This document shows positions 1 to 9,167 of a stretch of 64,000 bases of DNA, piece by piece. Position 1 is the stretch's first letter, and each line of letters begins with the position of its first letter. Where the stretch lies: NCBI RefSeq assembly GCF_000241955.1, contig NC_016818.1, positions 496,001 to 560,000 of the forward strand. Direction: 5' to 3'. Source of the DNA: Rahnella aquatilis CIP 78.65 = ATCC 33071. Its GTDB lineage: Bacteria; Pseudomonadota; Gammaproteobacteria; Enterobacterales; Enterobacteriaceae. The notes beneath the pieces are model-generated. The model worked only from the letters and a program-made list of their open reading frames with translations, had not been told where the DNA came from and did not search any database. Made by a program: the position numbers and the translations under genes.

Positions 1-1
1 T

Positions 2-142
<141 letters not shown>

Positions 143-173
143 TTCATGTGACTTTTACTATACGAATATAAAC

Positions 174-527
174 ATGCGAATAATTGTTTACGGTAGCTTA
201 CGACGCAAGCAAGGCAACAGTCATTGGATGACGAATGCTCAATGGTTGGGTGACCATGAGCTGGAAGGTTACGCCTTGTATAATCTGGGCCACTATCCTG
301 CTGTTATACCTGGGGAAGGCAAAGTCTATTGCGAAGTTTACCGCATTAACTCGTCCATCATGGCTGAGTTAGATGAGCTGAAAAGTAATACGAAAGATTA
401 TCGTCGTGAGCTGATTTCGACACCTTATGGCAGCGCCTGGATTTACCTCTACATTCGCTCACTGGATGGTGTGCCGAGAATTGAGGGTGGCGACTGGGTT
501 AAGCGTAACGAAGCAGTAAGTGAGTAA
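174..527 (+). CDS. ytfP: Gamma-glutamylcyclotransferase-like protein YtfP
   Basis: A 117-residue protein of the GGCT-like (AIG2/BtrG) fold. The N-terminus MRIIVYGSLRRKQGNSHWM holds the YGSLR substrate-loop motif, and HYPAVIPG and the conserved acidic EVYRI stretch follow. It matches E. coli YtfP over its length (113 aa there). An in-frame ATG at 132 would overlap tamB and add 14 residues absent from the family, so I chose 174. Its cellular substrate is not established. It probably shares a transcript with tamB and ends at the terminator at 579-610. Confidence 0.9.
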   Translation: MRIIVYGSLRRKQGNSHWMTNAQWLGDHELEGYALYNLGHYPAVIPGEGKVYCEVYRINSSIMAELDELKSNTKDYRRELISTPYGSAWIYLYIRSLDGVPRIEGGDWVKRNEAVSE

Positions 528-578
528 TCTGAGCAAGGTCGTCTTAAAATAATCGTTGTCTGACAGCGCTTAATACAT

Positions 579-610
579 AAAAAAACACCGCCATCCGGCG
601 GTGTTTTTTT
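579..610. terminator. Bidirectional terminator between ytfP and ppa
   Basis: The stem AACACCGCC / GGCGGTGTT with an A-run on the left and a T-run on the right can end both the rightward ytfP transcript and the leftward ppa transcript. Confidence 0.85.
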
Positions 611-643
611 ATTCGAACGGCGGTCGTTCAAACGGCGGAAAAC

Positions 644-1174
644 TTATTTGTTTTTAGCACGTTCGAAAGAAGTCACGATTTCAGCTTTTGCCGCAGCAGC
701 ATCAGCCCAGCCGTCAACTTTGACCCATTTGCCTTTTTCCAGCGCTTTATATTGCTCGAAGAAGTGGGTGATCTGCCCGCGCAGCAGTTCTGGCAGGTCG
801 TTCACATCTTTGATGTGATCATATTCTTTGCTCAGTTTGGTGTGCGGAACGGCAACCAGTTTCGCATCTTCACCGGCTTCGTCGGTCATTTTCAGCATAC
901 CGACAGGGCGGCAACGGATCACAGAACCAGGTTGCAGCGGGTATGGAGTGGGCACCAGAACGTCAACCGGGTCGCCATCCAGAGACAGCGTGTGGTTGAT
1001 GTAACCGTAGTTGCACGGATAGAACATCGCAGTAGACATGAAACGGTCTACAAACAGTGCGCCGGTATCTTTGTCTACTTCGTACTTGATTGGGTCTGCG
1101 TTTGCAGGAATTTCGATCACTACGTAGATATCTTCTGGCAGTTCTTTGCCTGCCGGCACATTCAGTAAGCTCAT
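644..1174 (-). CDS. ppa: Inorganic pyrophosphatase
   Basis: A 176-residue family I soluble pyrophosphatase, identical in length to the E. coli enzyme. It hydrolyses pyrophosphate in the cytoplasm and so pulls nucleic acid and aminoacyl-tRNA synthesis forward. The metal-binding signature DGDPVDVLV is present, as are [15 protein letters not shown] at the substrate pocket and KWVKVDGW near the C-terminus. The frame stays open 17 codons further upstream, but [10 protein letters not shown] is the family start and has AAGGAAAC just before it. Monocistronic, with a -10 box at 1215-1220. Confidence 0.97.
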   Translation of the reverse strand: MSLLNVPAGKELPEDIYVVIEIPANADPIKYEVDKDTGALFVDRFMSTAMFYPCNYGYINHTLSLDGDPVDVLVPTPYPLQPGSVIRCRPVGMLKMTDEAGEDAKLVAVPHTKLSKEYDHIKDVNDLPELLRGQITHFFEQYKALEKGKWVKVDGWADAAAAKAEIVTSFERAKNK

Positions 1175-1214
1175 TGTTGGTTTCCTTCGTTGAACCAGGA
1201 ATAGAGTGCTGCAC

Positions 1215-1220
1215 ATTATA
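1215..1220 (-). promoter_or_regulatory. ppa -10 box
   Basis: The minus strand reads a perfect TATAAT about 40 bases before the ppa ATG. No good -35 hexamer is seen at the usual distance, so the call rests on the -10 and its position. Confidence 0.45.
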
Positions 1221-1377
1221 GCCAACTCTCCCGCGATTTCCCGCCCTTTTCGTCGAATCGTGTGCGTGCATTTCCCGGCATGACCTGCTGTTCAACCTCG
1301 GCTAAATCTTCCGTATTGGCAGTAAAATTTCCTTATCTGCCACTTTTCCGCGTAACTGCCTGTATTTGCTTTTCTTA

Positions 1378-1404
1378 TCAAGATATTCAGGCGATTGCCG
1401 ATAA
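1378..1404 (+). promoter_or_regulatory. Sigma-28 (FliA) flagellar promoter
   Basis: TCAAGATA, 11 bases, then GCCGATAA. The -10 matches the FliA consensus GCCGATAA at all eight positions, the spacing is exactly 11, and the -35 matches TAAAGTTT at five of eight. It lies about 85 bases before a chemotaxis receptor gene, the class of gene that FliA drives. Confidence 0.8.
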
Positions 1405-1490
1405 CAATATTCAAACAAAAAATCAGGATTAACCTGATCCCTACCCATCTGAAGTATCTCCTTTTCACCTGAATGGCTGGATAACACCGT

Positions 1491-3062
1491 ATGTTGAATA
1501 AGTTGAGCGTAAAAGCCGGTCTGATTGGCCTGCTGGTATTTATGACGTTGATTCTTTTGCTGGTGAGCGTACTGGGTGCAAATGCCATCCGGCAAAGTGC
1601 GGTTTCTCTGCAACAAATTAATCAGCTTCAGGGCGATGAACTCGGTTCACTGGCCGACAGCTACAGTTTCTCGCTGCGCACGCGTGTCGCCAGCGGCGTG
1701 GCGGTGCGACAGCTGGAAATTGGCATGATGGATGATGCGAAAAATACAGCGGACCGCATTGGCGGTTATATTAAGCAAGCCGATACCGATCTGGCGAAAT
1801 TTGTCAGCATCCAGGATGATACTCAGCAAGGCAGAGATTTATCCGACGCGGTGAAGAAAACCTACGATGCCTATAAAGCTCACGGTTTAATGCCGTTACT
1901 GGCCGCAATTCAGGCGCAAAGTGCAGACGGTTATTACGATGTGCTGGAAAACAAAATCACGCCTTACAGCAATGCTTATGATAAAGCGCTGGCGGATTTC
2001 CGTGCCTACGCCGTCGATAACACCAATAAGCGCATCGAACAGGCTCGCGCCAATGCGCGTATCCAGCTGACAATCATTGCTATTAGCTTCATCATTACGC
2101 TGATTATCGCCGTGCTGGCGTGGTTCGCGTTGCAAAAAATCATTATGCACCCGCTGAGATTCTCCATCGCGCAGCTGGAATACATCGCCCAAGGCGATCT
2201 GACCCATGAAATCGATGATTCCCGTAATAACGAAATGGGGCGTCTGCTGAAAGCGATGAAGCAAATGCAGGATTCGCTGGCGCTTTCTGTTGGACGCGTA
2301 CGCGATGCCGGGAATCAGATAGATGTCGGTTCCCGCGAACTGGCTGCCGGTAACGTCCATCTGGCGCAGCGTACCGAAGAATCCGCCGCATCGCTGGAGG
2401 AAACTGCCGCGAGCATGGAGCAACTGACCTCAACCGTTCGCATGAATGCCGCGAACTCTGACCAGGCCAATCAGCTGGCGCAAAGCGTGTCAGTGATTGC
2501 CAATAAAGGCAGCGAAGTCGTCCATCAGGTCATGGATAAAATGCAGGGCATTACGGAGAGCTCAAAACGTATCGGCGACATTATTACGGTCATTGACGGC
2601 ATTGCCTTCCAGACCAATATTTTGGCACTGAATGCAGCAGTCGAAGCTGCGCGGGCAGGCGAGCAGGGGCGTGGTTTTGCGGTGGTGGCAGGTGAAGTGC
2701 GAAGCCTGGCGCAGCGAAGTGCGCAATCAGCTAAAGAGATTAAAGAGCTGATCGTGGATTCGGAAAACCGGGTTTCTGAAGGTTCGGACATGGTGAAATC
2801 GGCCGCAGATACCATGTTGGAAATCTCCAGCGAAGTGACGCGTGTGACCAGCCTGATGCGTGAGATTACTATCGCGACGACAGAACAAACGCACGGCATC
2901 GAACAGGTGAACGTGGCGATTACGCAGATGGATCAGGTGGCGCAGCAAAATGCCGCGCTGGTGGAACAGGCAACAGCGGCCACGCGTTCGCTGGAAGAGC
3001 AGGCGCAGTTACTGGCAAAAAGCATGGCGGTATTTAAACTCAATCGTGCCGATCAGTTCTGA
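1491..3062 (+). CDS. Methyl-accepting chemotaxis protein
   Basis: A 523-residue transmembrane chemoreceptor. TM1 is at about 8-30. A helical periplasmic ligand domain (about 31-188) follows, then TM2 at about 190-212, a HAMP domain ([18 protein letters not shown]...) and the cytoplasmic four-helix signalling domain. Its highly conserved hairpin tip, [20 protein letters not shown], sits near residues 368-387 and contacts CheA/CheW. Methylation-helix sequences such as [18 protein letters not shown] are clear. The ligand cannot be read from the sequence. The C-terminus ends ...FKLNRADQF and lacks the NWETF-type pentapeptide that binds CheR/CheB in Tsr and Tar, so it is probably adapted by helper receptors. 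It is a lone gene inserted between ppa and fbp and is driven by the sigma-28 promoter at 1378-1404. Confidence 0.93.
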   Translation: MLNKLSVKAGLIGLLVFMTLILLLVSVLGANAIRQSAVSLQQINQLQGDELGSLADSYSFSLRTRVASGVAVRQLEIGMMDDAKNTADRIGGYIKQADTDLAKFVSIQDDTQQGRDLSDAVKKTYDAYKAHGLMPLLAAIQAQSADGYYDVLENKITPYSNAYDKALADFRAYAVDNTNKRIEQARANARIQLTIIAISFIITLIIAVLAWFALQKIIMHPLRFSIAQLEYIAQGDLTHEIDDSRNNEMGRLLKAMKQMQDSLALSVGRVRDAGNQIDVGSRELAAGNVHLAQRTEESAASLEETAASMEQLTSTVRMNAANSDQANQLAQSVSVIANKGSEVVHQVMDKMQGITESSKRIGDIITVIDGIAFQTNILALNAAVEAARAGEQGRGFAVVAGEVRSLAQRSAQSAKEIKELIVDSENRVSEGSDMVKSAADTMLEISSEVTRVTSLMREITIATTEQTHGIEQVNVAITQMDQVAQQNAALVEQATAATRSLEEQAQLLAKSMAVFKLNRADQF

Positions 3063-3087
3063 AAATAGAAATCCTGAGCGGTAAACA

Positions 3088-3120
3088 ATAAAAAAGGTGG
3101 CTCAGAAAGCCACCTTTTTA
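3088..3120. terminator. Bidirectional terminator, receptor gene / fbp
   Basis: The stem AAAAAGGTGGCT / AGCCACCTTTTT with a short CAGAA loop lies just after the receptor stop. It faces the converging fbp gene and can serve both strands. Confidence 0.85.
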
Positions 3121-3189
3121 CGTTTGGGTCAATGCTAAGCTACACCGGTATCACATTCATTCTTTGATGATTTTTGATGCGTATTTCGG

Positions 3190-4194
3190 TTATTCATCAG
3201 GGAACTGGGCGATAAAGCGTTCCGCGTCTTCCACCATTGAACTGTTACCCACAAAGAATGGTGCACGTTCATGCAGTTTCTGCGGGATGATATCCAGGAT
3301 ACGGTTTTTACCGTCACTGGCTTTACCGCCTGCCTGCTCAGCCAGAAAAGCCATCGGGTTGCATTCATACAGCAGACGCAGTTTTCCGTTCGGATGACTG
3401 GCCGTGCTTGGATAAATATAAATGCCACCTTTCAGCAGGTTGCGGTGGAAATCTGCCACCAGCGAGCCGATATAGCGTGAGGTGTAAGGGCGTTGCGTCG
3501 CTTCATCCTGTTCCTGGCAATACTTGATATATTTTTTAACGCCAAGCGGGAATTTGATGTAGTTACCTTCGTTGATCGAGTACATATTGCCCTTTTCAGG
3601 GAAACAGACTTTTTCGTGAGAGAGGCAGAAAACACCAAGTGAAGGATCGTAGGTAAAGGCATGTACGCCCGCGCCGGTGGTGTAAACGAGCATGGTGGAA
3701 GAACCATACACCACATAACCTGCGGCGACCTGGCGGTTCCCCGGTTGCAGGAAGTCAGCTTCCGTTACCGGCTGGCCCAGCGGAGTAGTCCGGCGGTAAA
3801 TCGAGAAAATTGTCCCGACAGAGACGTTAACGTCAATGTTTGAAGAACCATCCAGCGGATCCATCAAAATGACGTATTTTGCATTTTCTGCCCGTTCGCC
3901 TTCGAAAATGACAATCTCATCTTCTTCTTCTGACGCGATACCGGCAATTTCACCACGCGCCTTCATAGCGGCTTTTAATTTTTCATTTGCGTACAGATCA
4001 AGTTTCATCTGCACTTCACCCTGCACATTCTCGGCACCACTGGTACCCAGAATGTCGACCAGACCCGCTTTGTTGATATCACGGTGAATGATTTTAGCGC
4101 CAAGTTTTATTGCTGAAAGTAACGCTGTCAGTTCACCAGTTGCATGTGGAAAATCTTGCTGCTTCTCAACAATAAATTCGCCTAACGTTTTCAT
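3190..4194 (-). CDS. fbp: Fructose-1,6-bisphosphatase class I
   Basis: A 334-residue enzyme (E. coli Fbp 332) that removes the C1 phosphate of fructose-1,6-bisphosphate in gluconeogenesis. The metal and substrate signature [12 protein letters not shown] is intact, as are the acidic metal ligands in ASEEEDE. The C-terminal substrate loop ...[30 protein letters not shown] is also intact. The start [12 protein letters not shown] is the family start. It is divergent from mpl, as in E. coli. Confidence 0.97.
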   Translation of the reverse strand: MKTLGEFIVEKQQDFPHATGELTALLSAIKLGAKIIHRDINKAGLVDILGTSGAENVQGEVQMKLDLYANEKLKAAMKARGEIAGIASEEEDEIVIFEGERAENAKYVILMDPLDGSSNIDVNVSVGTIFSIYRRTTPLGQPVTEADFLQPGNRQVAAGYVVYGSSTMLVYTTGAGVHAFTYDPSLGVFCLSHEKVCFPEKGNMYSINEGNYIKFPLGVKKYIKYCQEQDEATQRPYTSRYIGSLVADFHRNLLKGGIYIYPSTASHPNGKLRLLYECNPMAFLAEQAGGKASDGKNRILDIIPQKLHERAPFFVGNSSMVEDAERFIAQFPDE

Positions 4195-4361
4195 GACACT
4201 TTCCCTGAATCGAGGATAGATAACGGTACGTTAATAAAAATTTCACAAGAACGTGAGCAGTTTAGCCCAAATATATGGACGAATCATAGGCAAATCCATT
4301 TCTTCTGGAGGATTCTGAGCGTTAGAATAGCGGCTGACTTAAAGGCATTAATGGAAAATAT

Positions 4362-5747
4362 ATGCGCATTCATATTCTTGGGATTTGCGGCACGTTTATG
4401 GGCGGGCTGGCGATGCTGGCACGTGCACAGGGGCATCAGGTAACCGGTTCGGACGATAACGTTTATCCACCGATGAGTACGCTGCTGGAAAATCAGGGGA
4501 TCGACCTGATCCAGGGGTACGATCCTGCCCAGTTAGATCCTCAGCCTGATCTGGTGATCATCGGCAACGCGATGACGCGCGGTAATCCTTGCGTCGAAGC
4601 CGTGCTGGAGCTTGGGATCCCCTATGTTTCTGGCCCGCAATGGTTACATGACCATGTTCTGCCAGAGCGCTGGGTCATTGCCGTTGCGGGGACGCACGGT
4701 AAAACCACCACTGCCGGTATGGTAACGTGGATCCTCGAAGCCTGCGGTTATGAACCGGGCTACGTCATTGGCGGTGTTCCGGGTAATTTCGAGGTGTCTG
4801 CGCGTCTGGGCAACAGCCCGTTTATGGTGCTGGAAGCCGATGAATACGACTGTGCGTTCTTCGATAAACGCTCCAAATTTGTTCATTACAGCCCGCGTAC
4901 GTTGATCCTCAACAACCTCGAATTCGACCATGCGGATATCTTTGATGATCTGAAAGCGATTCAGAAACAGTTCCACCATCTGGTACGTCTGGTGCCGGGC
5001 AAGGGAAAAATTATTCTGCCCGAGCACGACACGCCTCTGAAACAGGTGATGGCAATGGGGTGCTGGAGTGAGCAGGAATTTGTCGGTGATGCTGAAAATT
5101 GTGTGTGGGATGCGAAGAAACTGACGCCAGATTCCAGCACTTTCGAGGTTTATCTGCGCGGTGAAGTGGTCGGGCAGGTGAACTGGAGTCTGGTGGGTGA
5201 GCACAACATGCATAACGGCCTGATGGCGATTGCTGCTGCACGCCATGTGGGTGTGAAGCCGGAAGATGCCTGTAAGGCATTGGGCGATTTCATTAATGCC
5301 CGCCGCCGTCTTGAATTACGCGGCGTAGAAAATGATGTCAGCGTGTACGACGATTTTGCTCACCATCCGACGGCTATTCTGGCGACGCTTTCTGCATTGC
5401 GCAGCAAAGTTGGCGGGACTGCGCGCATTCTTGCGGTTCTCGAACCTCGCTCAAATACCATGAAAATGGGGATGAGTAAGAATGAACTGGCACCGTCACT
5501 GGGCCGTGCTGATGAGGTTTTCCTGTTACAACCCCAGCACATTCCCTGGCAGGTGGCCGAAGTGGCTGAACATTGTATTCAGCCTGCTCACTGGAGCGCA
5601 GACGTCGATTCGCTGGTGGATATGGTGATTAAGGCCTCGCAGCCGGGCGATCATATTCTGGTGATGAGCAACGGCGGTTTTGGTGGCATCCACGGAAAAC
5701 TGCTGACGGCACTGGCCGCAAAAGCGCAGGCTGTGCCAGAGTTGTAA
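4362..5747 (+). CDS. mpl: UDP-MurNAc:L-Ala-gamma-D-Glu-meso-DAP ligase (peptidoglycan recycling)
   Basis: A 461-residue Mur-ligase-family enzyme. It joins recycled tripeptide to UDP-N-acetylmuramic acid so that old cell wall is reused. The N-terminal Rossmann domain opens MRIHILGICGTFMGGLA. The ATP-binding loop is AGTHGKTTTAGM near residue 110. The central-domain motif EADEYDCAF and the C-terminal FAHHPTAI motif match E. coli Mpl (457 aa). It is divergent from fbp. The stop codon lies inside a perfect 15-base tandem duplication (5741-5770). Confidence 0.97.
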   Translation: MRIHILGICGTFMGGLAMLARAQGHQVTGSDDNVYPPMSTLLENQGIDLIQGYDPAQLDPQPDLVIIGNAMTRGNPCVEAVLELGIPYVSGPQWLHDHVLPERWVIAVAGTHGKTTTAGMVTWILEACGYEPGYVIGGVPGNFEVSARLGNSPFMVLEADEYDCAFFDKRSKFVHYSPRTLILNNLEFDHADIFDDLKAIQKQFHHLVRLVPGKGKIILPEHDTPLKQVMAMGCWSEQEFVGDAENCVWDAKKLTPDSSTFEVYLRGEVVGQVNWSLVGEHNMHNGLMAIAAARHVGVKPEDACKALGDFINARRRLELRGVENDVSVYDDFAHHPTAILATLSALRSKVGGTARILAVLEPRSNTMKMGMSKNELAPSLGRADEVFLLQPQHIPWQVAEVAEHCIQPAHWSADVDSLVDMVIKASQPGDHILVMSNGGFGGIHGKLLTALAAKAQAVPEL

Positions 5748-5770
5748 AACCGTAAGTTGTAAAACCGTAA
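5741..5770 (+). repeat. Two-copy 15-base tandem repeat over the mpl stop
   Basis: GTTGTAAAACCGTAA occurs twice back to back. The first copy contains the mpl stop codon and the second lies just beyond it, so it looks like a local duplication by replication slippage that leaves the protein unchanged. Confidence 0.9.
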
Positions 5771-5783
5771 ATTGATGAAACCA

Positions 5784-5809
5784 GGCACAGCTCCGGCTGT
5801 GCTTTTTTT
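5784..5809 (+). terminator. mpl terminator
   Basis: The stem GCACAGC / GCTGTGC with a four-base loop is followed by eight T's, about 40 bases after the mpl stop. Confidence 0.85.
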
Positions 5810-5840
5810 TGCCTTTTACTGGCGGAGGGGCAGATTTAAG

Positions 5841-5870
5841 GCAAAAAAAAGCCCTCAAAAAATGAGGGCC
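5841..5870 (-). terminator. Minus-strand terminator facing mpl
   Basis: On the minus strand the stem GGCCCTCA / TGAGGGC is followed by TTTTTTTT. It would end the leftward transcript of the two yhcN-like genes. The roughly 195 bases between it and the nearer gene hold no supported coding frame. Confidence 0.75.
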
Positions 5871-6066
5871 AAAGGGTGTCGTCGGACAGGACGACGAGGG
5901 TATCGTTAGCCGGAGAGCAAGGCAGTGGCAGTGTCAGCTCTCCTTCCAGCCTCAACAGCGCAGTAGTTTTTCGCTGTATTTCTTCGAACAGTGGCTGTTG
6001 AAACCCGGTAGCGCTAATTAAAAATACTCAAACAGTGGCTTTGTATCAGGGAGTTATGCAGAAATC

Positions 6067-6330
6067 TTACTGATAGATTTCTGCGGTTGCATGATAAGCG
6101 CCGTCGTTATGGGCTTCTATCACGCGGAAAGATTTAGCGCCTTTGTTGTCAGCTTTATCAGACAGTTGCTGGCGGATATCGGTCGGAACGCCATCGACGC
6201 CGCTGACGCTGATTGTACCCATAGGCTGTAAATTTTCTGCCTGCTGGTTTGTGACAAGCTGTGCGGCCGAAGCACCAAAAGAAACAGCAGATAACAGGCT
6301 AAAAGCGGCGATAGCAGTAATAATTTTCAT
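6067..6330 (-). CDS. YhcN/BhsA-type small periplasmic protein (DUF1471), copy 1
   Basis: 87 residues: a signal peptide (MKIITAIAAFSLLSAVSFGASAAQ, cleaved about residue 22) and one YdgH/BhsA/McbA domain ending IEAHNDGAYHATAEIYQ. Members of this family are stress-responsive periplasmic or surface proteins linked to biofilm and acid or peroxide stress; the biochemical role is unknown. The frame extends 16 codons upstream, but the signal peptide fixes the start at 6330. Its close paralogue lies about 200 bases away on the same strand, so this is a tandem duplication. Both sit beside argR, the position of yhcN in E. coli. Confidence 0.85.
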   Translation of the reverse strand: MKIITAIAAFSLLSAVSFGASAAQLVTNQQAENLQPMGTISVSGVDGVPTDIRQQLSDKADNKGAKSFRVIEAHNDGAYHATAEIYQ

Positions 6331-6533
6331 GATAGTTTCCTGAATATACAGACGTTGATGCTTTTCATCAGAGAGCAACGTCGATTGAAATCTGGATTTA
6401 TCAGGGCTGTAGTATCGGGGTTCAGGAGCGCGTAAAGCGTGCGGGAACGTAGATGGTGCAGTGACAAATCCTTCTTAAGTGCGCCTTGCACTGGCCTGAG
6501 TCATTCAGGCCCCTTCGCTTCGTTTACCCGAAC

Positions 6534-6797
6534 TTATTGGTAAATTTCTGCGGTCGCGTGGTAGTTACCTTCTTCACGAGCTTCGATAACACGGAACGCT
6601 TTAGCCCCTTTGGCATCGGCTTTATCTGACAATGCCTGACGGATATCTGATGGGGCACCGGCGACGCCGCTGACGCTGATCATCCCGGCAGGTTGCATTG
6701 CTGAGGCTTGCTCTTGTGTAACAGGTTGTGCTGCAAAAACGCCAAATGACAATGCAGAGAGAATGCTTAATGTTGCGATTGTAGTTTTAACTTTCAT
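6534..6797 (-). CDS. yhcN: YhcN/BhsA-type small periplasmic protein (DUF1471), copy 2
   Basis: 87 residues, the same length as the copy at 6067-6330. Both share SVSG..G.P.DIRQ.LSDKAD.KGAK.FRVIEA and an identical YHATAEIYQ end. The signal peptide is MKVKTTIATLSILSALSFGVFAAQ. It is nearest to argR and so is the positional equivalent of E. coli yhcN. A hairpin without a T-run (6493-6511, GGCCTGA / TCAGGCC) follows its stop and may separate expression of the two copies. Role inferred only from the family: envelope stress. Confidence 0.88.
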   Translation of the reverse strand: MKVKTTIATLSILSALSFGVFAAQPVTQEQASAMQPAGMISVSGVAGAPSDIRQALSDKADAKGAKAFRVIEAREEGNYHATAEIYQ

Positions 6798-7248
6798 GAT
6801 TTTGACCTCGTCGATTTTCTTATGTTTCTCACAAAGGGTGTTTCACACCACGGAAATGAGTATACATCTAGTCACTGCATAAATTAATAGCTCGCTAATA
6901 GTTATTTGAGTGGTTATATGACAACTATCTGTATTTTTAATAACAGAAAAGCATAAAAAACGGGTAAAAAACGCCCATTTGATGTTATTTTTCTGTAAAA
7001 TCAATAGATTGTATGAATTTAACTATTTGTGCTCATTTTTGCAGTGAATCACATCCTGGAAATTTTTATGTGACGGGTTTGGATGTGTTGTGACGAGATT
7101 TAACCAAAAAGGGGGGCGTTTGCGGCTGTTTTGAGAAACACAAAGGCAGCAATAAAGGAAGGGAATCGTATTGAATGAGGCCAGAGAAAGTAATCTTCTG
7201 ACCTCAGGCACAGAATGAAAACGACGGGAGGGGCAAAATGTTGTAGCC
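6798..7248. other. Intergenic region upstream of yhcN
   Basis: About 450 bases without a supported gene, AT-rich on the left. It must hold the yhcN promoter on the minus strand. A short near-perfect palindrome, GTTGTAGCCCTACAAC, lies at 7240-7255 over the argR stop and may act as a weak argR terminator. A minus-strand frame at 7023-7397 overlaps argR and has no family resemblance. Confidence 0.5.
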
Positions 7249-7719
7249 CTACAACTCCTGCTCAAACAAACTGAGGATCGCATCGTGCAATTGTTTAACG
7301 CTAAATCTGCGGGCCGGTGTAATGAATATCGTATCATCGCCAGCAATTGTTCCGAGGATCCCTTCGGACTTGCCCAGGGAATCGAGTAAACGCGCAATCA
7401 ATTGTGCGGCTCCCGGGCTGGTTCGGATCACCACAATGGCGTCGTTATAATCGATATCCAGCACCAGATTTTTAAGAGGACTGGTCGTTGTCGGCACGCC
7501 AATTTCAGCGGGCAGACAATACACCATTTCCATCTTCGCATTACGGGTTCTGACAGCACCAAATTTTGTCAGCATCCGGGAGACTTTTGACTGATTGATA
7601 TTTTCGAAACCGTCATCCTGAAGTGCGACAACAATTTCGCCCTGAGAGCTGAATTTCTCTTCCTTCAACAGTGCCTTGAAGGCTTTGATCAAATCTTCCT
7701 GTTTAGCAGGATTACGCAT
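7249..7719 (-). CDS. argR: Arginine repressor
   Basis: 156 residues, the same length as E. coli ArgR. The N-terminal winged-helix DNA-binding domain (about 1-75) contains [10 protein letters not shown] and [15 protein letters not shown]. The C-terminal hexamerisation and arginine-binding domain (about 80-156) holds the [11 protein letters not shown] motif, whose acidic residues bind L-arginine. It represses arginine biosynthesis genes and acts as an accessory factor in cer/Xer recombination. The frame continues 73 codons upstream, but [15 protein letters not shown] is the family start and has AGGGTG before it. Divergent from mdh, as in E. coli. Confidence 0.97.
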   Translation of the reverse strand: MRNPAKQEDLIKAFKALLKEEKFSSQGEIVVALQDDGFENINQSKVSRMLTKFGAVRTRNAKMEMVYCLPAEIGVPTTTSPLKNLVLDIDYNDAIVVIRTSPGAAQLIARLLDSLGKSEGILGTIAGDDTIFITPARRFSVKQLHDAILSLFEQEL

Positions 7720-7747
7720 TTTGCACCCTGGTCTCTGAATCATCGTG

Positions 7748-7782
7748 GGACTGATTATGCAGATAATTGAATTTTTATGCAA
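7748..7782. promoter_or_regulatory. Candidate ARG boxes for argR autoregulation
   Basis: TGAATTTTTATGCA (7768-7781) closely fits the ArgR half-site pattern TGAAT-N4-ATTCA. A weaker copy sharing TATGCA (7756-7761) lies exactly 20 bases away. ArgR binds paired boxes about two turns apart, and this pair lies 30-60 bases before the argR ATG. Confidence 0.55.
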
Positions 7783-7950
7783 CAGAGAGAAACGGCAAAA
7801 ATCGCTAATTAAGCGTGTAGTAAGGAATGTAAGTTCCGCGATTTGAAAGCCTGGTTCATGAATATGCCAAATTTGTGCATTACGGATGAACGGTATGGCA
7901 AAAGAGATTAAATGTGATGGTCTCGATTCAGCTCTCACATTGGACCGAAT

Positions 7951-7966
7951 TTAACCATTTATTAAC
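7951..7966 (-). promoter_or_regulatory. Candidate ArcA box upstream of mdh
   Basis: The minus strand reads GTTAATAAATGGTTAA: two GTTAA elements 11 bases apart. This is very near the ArcA-P direct-repeat consensus GTTAATTAAATGTTAA. E. coli mdh is repressed by ArcA under low oxygen, which fits. Confidence 0.5.
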
Positions 7967-8183
7967 CTGGCCTATTTTGTGATGCTACTTTTAATGATGA
8001 AGCTTTCCGATAAAAAGTCATTAAAAACGGAAAAGGTCGTCTTAGAGATGTTTTTTTACTTTCTAAACGACCAACCTCAGATTCTCTGCAGGTGAGCGAT
8101 TGTTTTTAACAGCGTAAGTGATTAAGGTCACACCCAATTAATTCCACGACACTTATAAGTTAATGATAAAAAAGGAGTATAGG

Positions 8184-9122
8184 ATGAAAGTTGCAGTTCT
8201 AGGTGCTGCGGGTGGTATCGGTCAGGCCCTCGCGCTTCTGCTCAAGACCCAGCTACCTTCCGGTTCCGAACTCTCATTATATGATATCGCACCGGTAACT
8301 CCAGGTGTCGCCGTCGATCTCAGCCATATCCCTACCGCGGTCAAAATTAAAGGTTTCTGTGGTGAAGATGCTAAACCAGCGCTGGAAGGGGCTGACATCG
8401 TCCTGATTTCTGCGGGGGTGGCACGCAAACCGGGTATGGACCGCTCGGATCTGTTTAATGTGAATGCCGGAATTGTGCGCAATCTGATCCAGCAAGTTGC
8501 CAGTACCTGTCCGAAGGCCAGCATTGGTATCATCACTAACCCGGTAAATACTACGGTCGCGATTGCTGCTGAAGTATTGAAAAATGCAGGCGTCTATGAC
8601 AAAAACAAACTGTTCGGTGTAACGACTCTGGACACCATCCGCTCCAATACTTTCGTGGCAGAGCTGAAGGGTAAGCAACCTGAAGAGATCGAAGTGCCGG
8701 TTATTGGCGGGCACTCCGGTGTGACGATCCTGCCTTTATTATCCCAGATCTCAGATGTCTCTTTCACTGAAAGCGAGATCGCTGCATTGACTCAGCGTAT
8801 TCAGAATGCCGGGACTGAAGTGGTGGAAGCCAAAGCCGGTGGCGGTTCTGCCACGCTTTCAATGGGTCAGGCGGCGGCACGCTTCGGACTTTCACTGGTG
8901 CGGGCGATGCAAGGTGAAAGGAATGTCGTGGAATGTGCCTATGTTGAAGGTAAAGGCGATTATGCGCGATTTTTCGCACAACCGGTTCTGTTAGGTCAAA
9001 ATGGTATCGCGGAGCTTATCGACATCGGTCAGCTGAGCGCTTTTGAGCAACAATCGCTGGATTCGATGCTGGATATTCTTCGCAAAGATATTGAGCTCGG
9101 TGAACAGTTTATTAATAAGTGA
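8184..9122 (+). CDS. mdh: Malate dehydrogenase (NAD)
   Basis: 312 residues, exactly the length of E. coli Mdh, the TCA-cycle enzyme that interconverts malate and oxaloacetate. The N-terminal Rossmann motif is [16 protein letters not shown]. The substrate arginines lie in the [10 protein letters not shown] loop, and the catalytic His is in [14 protein letters not shown] near residue 177. An in-frame ATG seven codons upstream (8163) is rejected because AAAGGAG sits 6 bases before 8184. The gene stands alone and ends at a strong terminator. Confidence 0.98.
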   Translation: MKVAVLGAAGGIGQALALLLKTQLPSGSELSLYDIAPVTPGVAVDLSHIPTAVKIKGFCGEDAKPALEGADIVLISAGVARKPGMDRSDLFNVNAGIVRNLIQQVASTCPKASIGIITNPVNTTVAIAAEVLKNAGVYDKNKLFGVTTLDTIRSNTFVAELKGKQPEEIEVPVIGGHSGVTILPLLSQISDVSFTESEIAALTQRIQNAGTEVVEAKAGGGSATLSMGQAAARFGLSLVRAMQGERNVVECAYVEGKGDYARFFAQPVLLGQNGIAELIDIGQLSAFEQQSLDSMLDILRKDIELGEQFINK

Positions 9123-9131
9123 TCATTGAAC

Positions 9132-9160
9132 AAAGCCGCCGGGGTTAACTGGCGGCTTTT
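9132..9160 (+). terminator. mdh terminator
   Basis: The stem AAAGCCGCC / GGCGGCTTT is followed by TGCTTTTC. A rightward terminator just after mdh; the A-rich left arm could also serve the converging sfsB gene. Confidence 0.8.
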
Positions 9161-9167
9161 GCTTTTC

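Larger units (their letters stand above)
1175..1490. other. Divergent intergenic region ppa / chemotaxis receptor
   Basis: About 315 bases without a supported gene. It carries the ppa -10 box and a sigma-28 type promoter for the receptor gene (1378-1404). Open frames on the minus strand here have no start signal or family resemblance. Confidence 0.6.
7720..8183. other. Divergent argR / mdh control region
   Basis: About 460 bases with no gene that can be supported. It holds the candidate ARG boxes, an ArcA-like repeat at 7951-7966, and the mdh leader with an AAAGGAG ribosome binding site at 8171-8177. Confidence 0.6.
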
